A stretch of 64,000 nucleotides of DNA. It comes from Haemonchus contortus (lineage: Eukaryota; Nematoda; Chromadorea; Rhabditida; Trichostrongylidae). The number at the start of each line of letters is the position of its first letter. Positions within the stretch are counted from its first letter, which is position 1. Both the position numbers and the translations under genes were made by a program. The stretch lies in NCBI GenBank assembly GCA_000469685.2, contig LS997565.1, forward strand, positions 50,084,001-50,148,000, given 5' to 3'. Shown here piece by piece: positions 59,301 through 64,000 of this stretch. The notes below the pieces were generated by a model. It saw only the letters and a program-made list of their open reading frames with translations. It was not told where the DNA came from and did no database searches.

Positions 59301-62300
59301 TCGTTATCTAAAAGAAGTCATAGTTATAGCGAGGCACTCATCCAGAAGATTGCCTTGTTCCTCTCATTGGTCACACAATCTTCCCCCTTTCAATCTTGGT
59401 TAGCTTGTTTTAGACCCAGTTTAACTTCAACAAAGTTTGCAACTCTAAGGCAATACTGGTATTCGTACCCGGACCTTCAAAATAAGCCCCCATCGAAGGT
59501 CGTGCCCCTTCTTGGAAAATATTTTCCACCCTTCCCTAATCTACTCGGTCCGGTCCAGAGACATTTATTAGCAAAAATGCAACTAACCAATCATGGTCTC
59601 TTCCTCCTGCGTCAGCTCTAGTCGCCATCGACCCCGTAGCAAAAGTGTCCACGAGTCGAACAGTAAAGCAAGAGAATGGTGGTCGTCATGCTCTCCTCGA
59701 CCCTACCGAAGGAACTCATTGCCGATACCTCCCTTCATTGCCAGAATCGATTAAATGCTAAGACAAACTTACTAGAGCAGCGTACATAGCTTGACTGGTA
59801 AGGTGTTGAATGTATTGTGATAGATAAATGAGGAATTTTCTACGAAGTTCCGGTCCTATACGCATTATTGTCTGAATTGGACGGTACTGGAACAAGCGAT
59901 TCACTATAGTACAGAAATAGTTTATCTCGTGCTGAAGTGGACCTGAAAAGGAATGGATGTGGTGCAACCAACGTTCCTAAACGCCATTGCAAAGTAAGGA
60001 AAACATTCGTAAATAAAGGTCTATGAGGAATATATTGCTTTGGAGAAAGGTGAGTTAGACAATGAATAAAACTAAGAGTGAGGGAGTAAAAACTGATGGG
60101 CACAGCGCTCCGAAGAGGAGTTCATGTCTTCAAAATGGTAAAATAATAGGAAAGAAAAAAGCAAGAAGGAAAGATTAAGGTACATATGAGAGATTCCTGG
60201 AAAAAGAAACTCGAAATATTAGTAAACTTCACCATCAATCGTTGAAAAAATGTACAACCACGTAAAATCAGCTGAGTAAACAAAACCAACTACCTTCTGC
60301 AAAAAGATCCATAAGCGACCCAATGTAAAGCTTTACATAGCGTTCAGTGAAATCAGACGACGCCATAACTTCACCGGACAGACCAGCTAATTGGACTAGG
60401 CACGAAAGTGAACGTGTTGAAAGATCTTCATCAGTACGAATCTTTGCATGTAGCTGGAAAACGCTCTTTAACGACGAATTCGGAAGATCATGGACATGGA
60501 ACTATGAAAAAAAAACCTTACATGGAAGAATAACGTGAAAAACTCGTCATTTTCCAACAGATCCTTCCACGAGGCTGGTGGGCGAAATGAGTTAGTTGTC
60601 TGAAACTGAAAAATTATCCCCCATCTGTGGACGACTATTATAGAAATTTCGAATATAGTAATCTTCAACCTGACACAGAGAAAATACCCGTCGAAATATC
60701 TTTGAGGCGAAATTCCATGATAAGGTGGTTTCAGCAACCTTAATTCATGCCATATGAAAAGTATAAAGACAAGCATTCGAAAACTCCAGAACATTAACAG
60801 CTGGTGGTTGGAAGGGACATTTTAAGCATGGAGACGTACCTCTAAAAACTTGCCACATATCCTGTGAGCAAATTCATCAGATAGAATATTCGTTTGAGAT
60901 AACAAAGCGTGAAGAGTCTTCAACGACATTTCCAACAACCGTCTGAGACCGATGTCCTACAAAGCTAAGCGGTAACAAGAGATAGCGCTACATAAAACTG
61001 GGCAGTTAGTGATTAGAATAAGGTGAAAACTGAAGATATGGACTGGAGACAGCGGAGTGTGAAAAACATGATAAATGAAACAATGTAGGTGTTTCTGTAA
61101 ATTTTTTTGAAAAAAATGATTAAATAGGGCAAATGGAGCTAGGCATATCCGAGTACCACTGTGTGCAAAATGGCACTCAGCTTTTTATCAAAAAGCAAAA
61201 TCGAAATAAGCAAAGTTCAAGTTCAGTCCAAGTCAAATGAATAAATAAATAAATAAAGTTTGTGTAATCATTCGCGAAAGCTCTCTTTAACATGTTTTTC
61301 GAAAGGAGGTGCATATAAGATTGAGAGGAATAAAAAAGAACGGAAGAAGAAAAGAATAATGAAAAAAAATCAAACAGGCATAGCCACGCACCTCAAATTT
61401 TGTCTTCGCTCGCACATGAAAGTCCCAAGTAATACTGAATTTTGCATTCCTCCAAGACGACGAGAATTGCTGCGTGATCGCAGAAATTAGTTCCCCTCCT
61501 ATGGCTTGCTGGAAGCGAAAAGGAGAAAGTAGAAAGTCATGTCGAGAGCCTTCCTGATTAATGAGAACCTTACCAGTCGTGCATGCGGGTTAACCAAAAG
61601 GTTGTGTATCAACTCAAAAAGTTCCTCCTGATCGCCTGTTTTCTCATCGATAATGCCACGCTTCAAAATCATCGCCACAGAACGAAGAAATTCTGTTTGA
61701 GCATAGTTCGATAAGCTGAAGAAAAATCGGCGCAGTGCTATGCGATGAATGAGCCTCGTAAATAAAACTCCAAAACACTAGTCCCATTAGAAGAGGTTAG
61801 GTAGAACGAATAAAAGGGGGTCATTCAAAAAGCAGGTAATTCAAAAACAGAGCGTCCAAACGTTATAAAACTCTTTTCCATAAATCGGAAAACTAGATTT
61901 CTCTTCCTTCACCAGCACAGTAGGTAAGAGATCCCTAAATCAGAGGTTGGACTCTTGGAGGTTAGGTCGCAGAAACCTCAGCGAGACTCATGAGATCACT
62001 ACTACGGTCCTACAGAGACCCATTAAATCATTATGACACCGGATAAATAGATCTATTCAACAACTAACTAACCCCTACAACTAAAAGACTTACTCTTCTC
62101 TTTGGGCGACAAATTCCAGCAGCATTTTGTACGTATGAATGACCTGTTCCTTCGATAGCAAGACCCAATCCCGCAATACAATCTCTCCCGTCATTTGGGC
62201 TATTTGGAAGAGAACGCATTGATTCTTAGTGCTCTCTGTAATTAAAACTTTTTTCAGTACGACTTTCTGTAACTTACAGATCATTAAAATCGCTACCCAT

Positions 62301-63233
62301 TTGAAGGTCTACACAGGTTATCGTAAGTGCCCCAGCAAAAGCTTTCCCGACTAAGCAGCTCTCCGAAAATTTGAAAACGTGACAGTGAACCTACGTATCA
62401 CTTGGGCCGCAGCCTCGATTGTGAGTTCCTGCTTGATGTTATGGAATAACTGCTCTGCTTCACGTCGACTTTCTGCTGACACCAGATTTGGTGGACCCTA
62501 TATTTGCAAAACATGGTGGAAGATCGGACGGTAATGGCAAATAAATAAAATTGCAGTAGTAAAAGATACACCAACAAAATATGTCTGGGGTTACATTTCG
62601 ACGACTGCTGCAGCTATTTGATCCCAAAAACTTTTTGTTCTGGTAAAGAGAGGAACAATGTAGAAGACTAGTGGAATATTGCCAATGATTATAAGAATCT
62701 CTGGCATGAACGCAACAGCCGACTAATGCTGCTCACCTCTAGACTCACAGGACCCGTGTACAGGAACAAATCAAAGTCTTCTAACAAAGAAACTTGATAC
62801 GGGAGACATACGACCCCTATAATCCATTGCTATGCAGACCTTACCAAAATATGCTTCGATTCTATCCACTCGAAGTAGCCCGCAGAACTTTTCTCAAAAC
62901 ACACATTATGGACATTTCATTTTACCTAATCTACAGAAAAACCCTGTTTTTCGAATTTCTCCCTTTCTAGGATTTTAAGGCACCAAGGAAAGTATTCAAC
63001 GGCTTCTCACAGTAATCCCTCCTGCACAAACTCGACACGCTTGTTGAAATTCTATCAATGAATTCGGCCGCATTATGAGAAACCACAGAAATACGCGTAA
63101 AGCATTAGCCAGCTTCGAGTGATTACTAGCAACACTTGGAATCCTCTTCGTAAAGATAATCAAAACAAGAAAAACGATAACAGACACTAACCAAGAGAGT
63201 CTCTGCAGCTCTTTCGATAACACAAATGTCCAT
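53301..63233 (-). CDS. XPO4: exportin-4, nuclear transport receptor (one internal TGA)
   Basis: Importin-beta-family HEAT-repeat receptor; exportin-4 exports cargoes such as eIF5A with RanGTP. 28 exons, 5'->3': 63192-63233, 62395-62497, 62094-62235, 61574-61715, 61392-61508, 60840-60956, 60688-60738, 60522-60599, 60294-60453, 59773-59942, 59588-59702, 59043-59307, 58844-58953, 58508-58610, 58352-58444, 58206-58295, 56936-56996, 56683-56801, 56494-56616, 55634-55712, 55164-55308, 54978-55111, 54730-54846, 54581-54664, 54120-54293, 53805-53942, 53642-53734, 53301-53519. Every junction is in phase; 1128 codons, close to vertebrate XPO4 (about 1150). Family-like segments: ERAAETLLGPPNLVSAE at the N-terminus, RPPASWKDLL, QEDMHWLLLIIG, RTLLMKALVLIGAA, ILDPLGQRF, DILSNVLSKD, and AFDRFVNEMLSNKS near the C-terminus, which extends about 30 residues beyond the usual end. 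Exon 12 contains TGA at 59161-59159. Confidence 0.93.
55756..56025 (+). repeat. SINE, main family, in exportin-4 intron
   Basis: Well-preserved copy, opposite to the host gene: starts AAGGCGGAGGTGGTGTTGTG, has AGTTCGAAACCCGC as B box, CTAATTGGTACCAGACTAGT, GTCATTGTATAGGCCAATTA, and the tail CACTACTATTCCGAATGGAG with GTCGAATGCG. Confidence 0.8.
56048..56364. other. cluster of hairpins in exportin-4 intron
   Basis: At least six short stems in about 320 bases: ACTCCG/CGGAGT (56048-56066), GCGGT/ACCGC (56094-56107), CGGGG/CCCCG (56218-56235), GTCGTCTCA/TGAGACGAC (56257-56279), ATCGTCG/CGACGAT (56303-56323) and TAACG/CGTTA (56347-56364). The middle part is GC-rich compared with the intron. I recognise no known RNA family. 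Confidence 0.6.
57445..57967 (-). mobile_element. mariner deletion derivative in exportin-4 intron
   Basis: 523 bp bounded by TA and terminal inverted repeats TTAGGTTGATGCATAATTAT and, at the right end inverted, TTAGGCTGATGCCTAATTAT. The interior on the minus strand still shows a mariner C-terminal motif (NLPYSPAETSMDYLVNRSL), so this is a remnant of a longer element and not a TIR-only MITE. The TIR differs from the complete element at 44926-46188, so it is a separate subfamily, nearer in TIR to Hsmar-like elements. Confidence 0.8.
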
Positions 63234-63575
63234 GATGATGGAAGTTTAGGGACGATCAGTTGACACTTTTCAACGGTCTCTAGTACATCCCTTACGGGAC
63301 AAGCAAAGATGTCCGTCTAAATCTCGCGACATCATTCACGGATGGAATGGGATGAATATAGGTCGAAAATAATCTCATCATGACACCCATACTTAACATC
63401 TCAATTCGTTTAAATTTTTTGTAGATAACAGAAAGGCAATACCAATGTGTTGCAAGTACCGTATAATATTTACTTTTCCAATCAACTATTCATTAAACAA
63501 CTATAAAACAAGTGTGATCGAAGTCTAAACATCATCGGCAGCATGTCGAAACCATGTGCTGACGGAAATCCTGGT
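63234..63575. other. spacer between ATP synthase gamma and exportin-4
   Basis: About 340 bases separating the stop of the upstream gene from the exportin-4 ATG on the same strand. I could not identify a clear TTTCAG trans-splice acceptor or an AATAAA signal in it. Confidence 0.5.
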
Positions 63576-63676
63576 CTAGACACAAGCGGCTCCGGAGATA
63601 ATTTCGATCAGTTCACGAGTAATAACAGCTTGACGAGTACGGTTGAAGGCCAGTGTCAATTTGTCGATCATCTCTC
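63576..63676 (-). CDS. ATP5F1C: mitochondrial ATP synthase subunit gamma, last exon
   Basis: The terminal exon encodes 32 residues beginning [18 protein letters not shown] and ending [12 protein letters not shown], then TAG at 63578-63576. This is the highly conserved C-terminal helix of F1-ATPase gamma, the rotor shaft inside the alpha3beta3 head in the mitochondrial matrix. The acceptor is TTTGCAG and the exon opens in phase 1 (two bases complete a codon), consistent with the usual NAGEM junction. The preceding exon is not in the remaining 320 bases, so the gene is cut by the window edge. The plus-strand frame at 63543-63797 is a shadow of it. Confidence 0.93.
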
Positions 63677-64000
63677 CTGCAAAGAAGCCACATTTAGTTG
63701 CCGCTTAAACTTGATACAACTACTAAACATTCACAGACGCATAGACCAAGGTACAAGACCTTTTTCAACCTCGAAAACATTACTACTCCAAAGCTGATCC
63801 TTCATTGTAGTTTTTACCGAGTGTTTTCTCAAATCCGTCTCGGTGGACTCGCATTTTCAACAGATTGAGTGAATTGTTTCAAAACATCCAAAAGGCCATG
63901 AAATTATACAGTGGGATTGGGCAAATGGCAAAATAATAGTACGTTCGAACCAGCTTAAGAGTACCCTAAGCCATCGACCTTTCATAAACCGTAAATGTTT
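63677..64000. other. intron of ATP synthase gamma gene
   Basis: Expected to be intronic, since the next upstream coding segment of subunit gamma was looked for and not found. No repeat is recognised. Confidence 0.6.

Overview
The window reads as nuclear DNA of a strongylid (clade V) nematode, most likely a hookworm relative. The reasons are compact multi-exon genes with short GT-AG introns and TTTCAG-type acceptors, small secreted ShKT proteins, a DMSR/SPR-like peptide GPCR, many tRNA-derived SINE copies and a mariner element. The species is an inference. There are no bacterial features, and most long open frames are chance or repeat-derived.

Layout. 0-7 kb: a possible three-exon gene on the minus strand (626-1539), then two ShKT genes arranged head to head as inverted copies (4039-4411 minus, 5390-5772 plus), with duplicated introns and promoter-proximal DNA. 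7-31 kb: gene-poor, with SINE copies and isolated hairpins. 31.1-39.5 kb: a 12-exon rhodopsin-class GPCR on the plus strand, modelled at about 470 residues. 40.2-43.2 kb: a large foldback element with arms of about 1 kb, each holding a 112-bp near-perfect palindrome. 44.6-46.3 kb: a purine-rich repeat, then a decayed mariner inserted into an antisense SINE. 49.1-51.2 kb: a small gene of no recognised family whose product may be secreted. 52.2-53.1 kb: a (GT)n tract of nearly 700 bp joined to a repeat that occurs again at 48.5 kb.

53.3-63.2 kb, minus strand: a full exportin-4 gene. I traced 28 exons whose lengths and phases join into one frame of 1128 codons, interrupted by a single in-frame TGA. 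Its introns carry a SINE, a cluster of hairpins and a 523-bp mariner deletion derivative. Immediately upstream on the same strand is the last exon of mitochondrial ATP synthase subunit gamma; the rest of that gene lies beyond the window.

The genes do not form one pathway. Exportin-4 and ATP synthase gamma are housekeeping genes, the GPCR is probably neuronal, and the ShKT proteins are secreted. The most unusual material is repetitive or structural: the foldback with palindromes inside its arms, the hairpin cluster, and the giant dinucleotide tract tied to a dispersed repeat.
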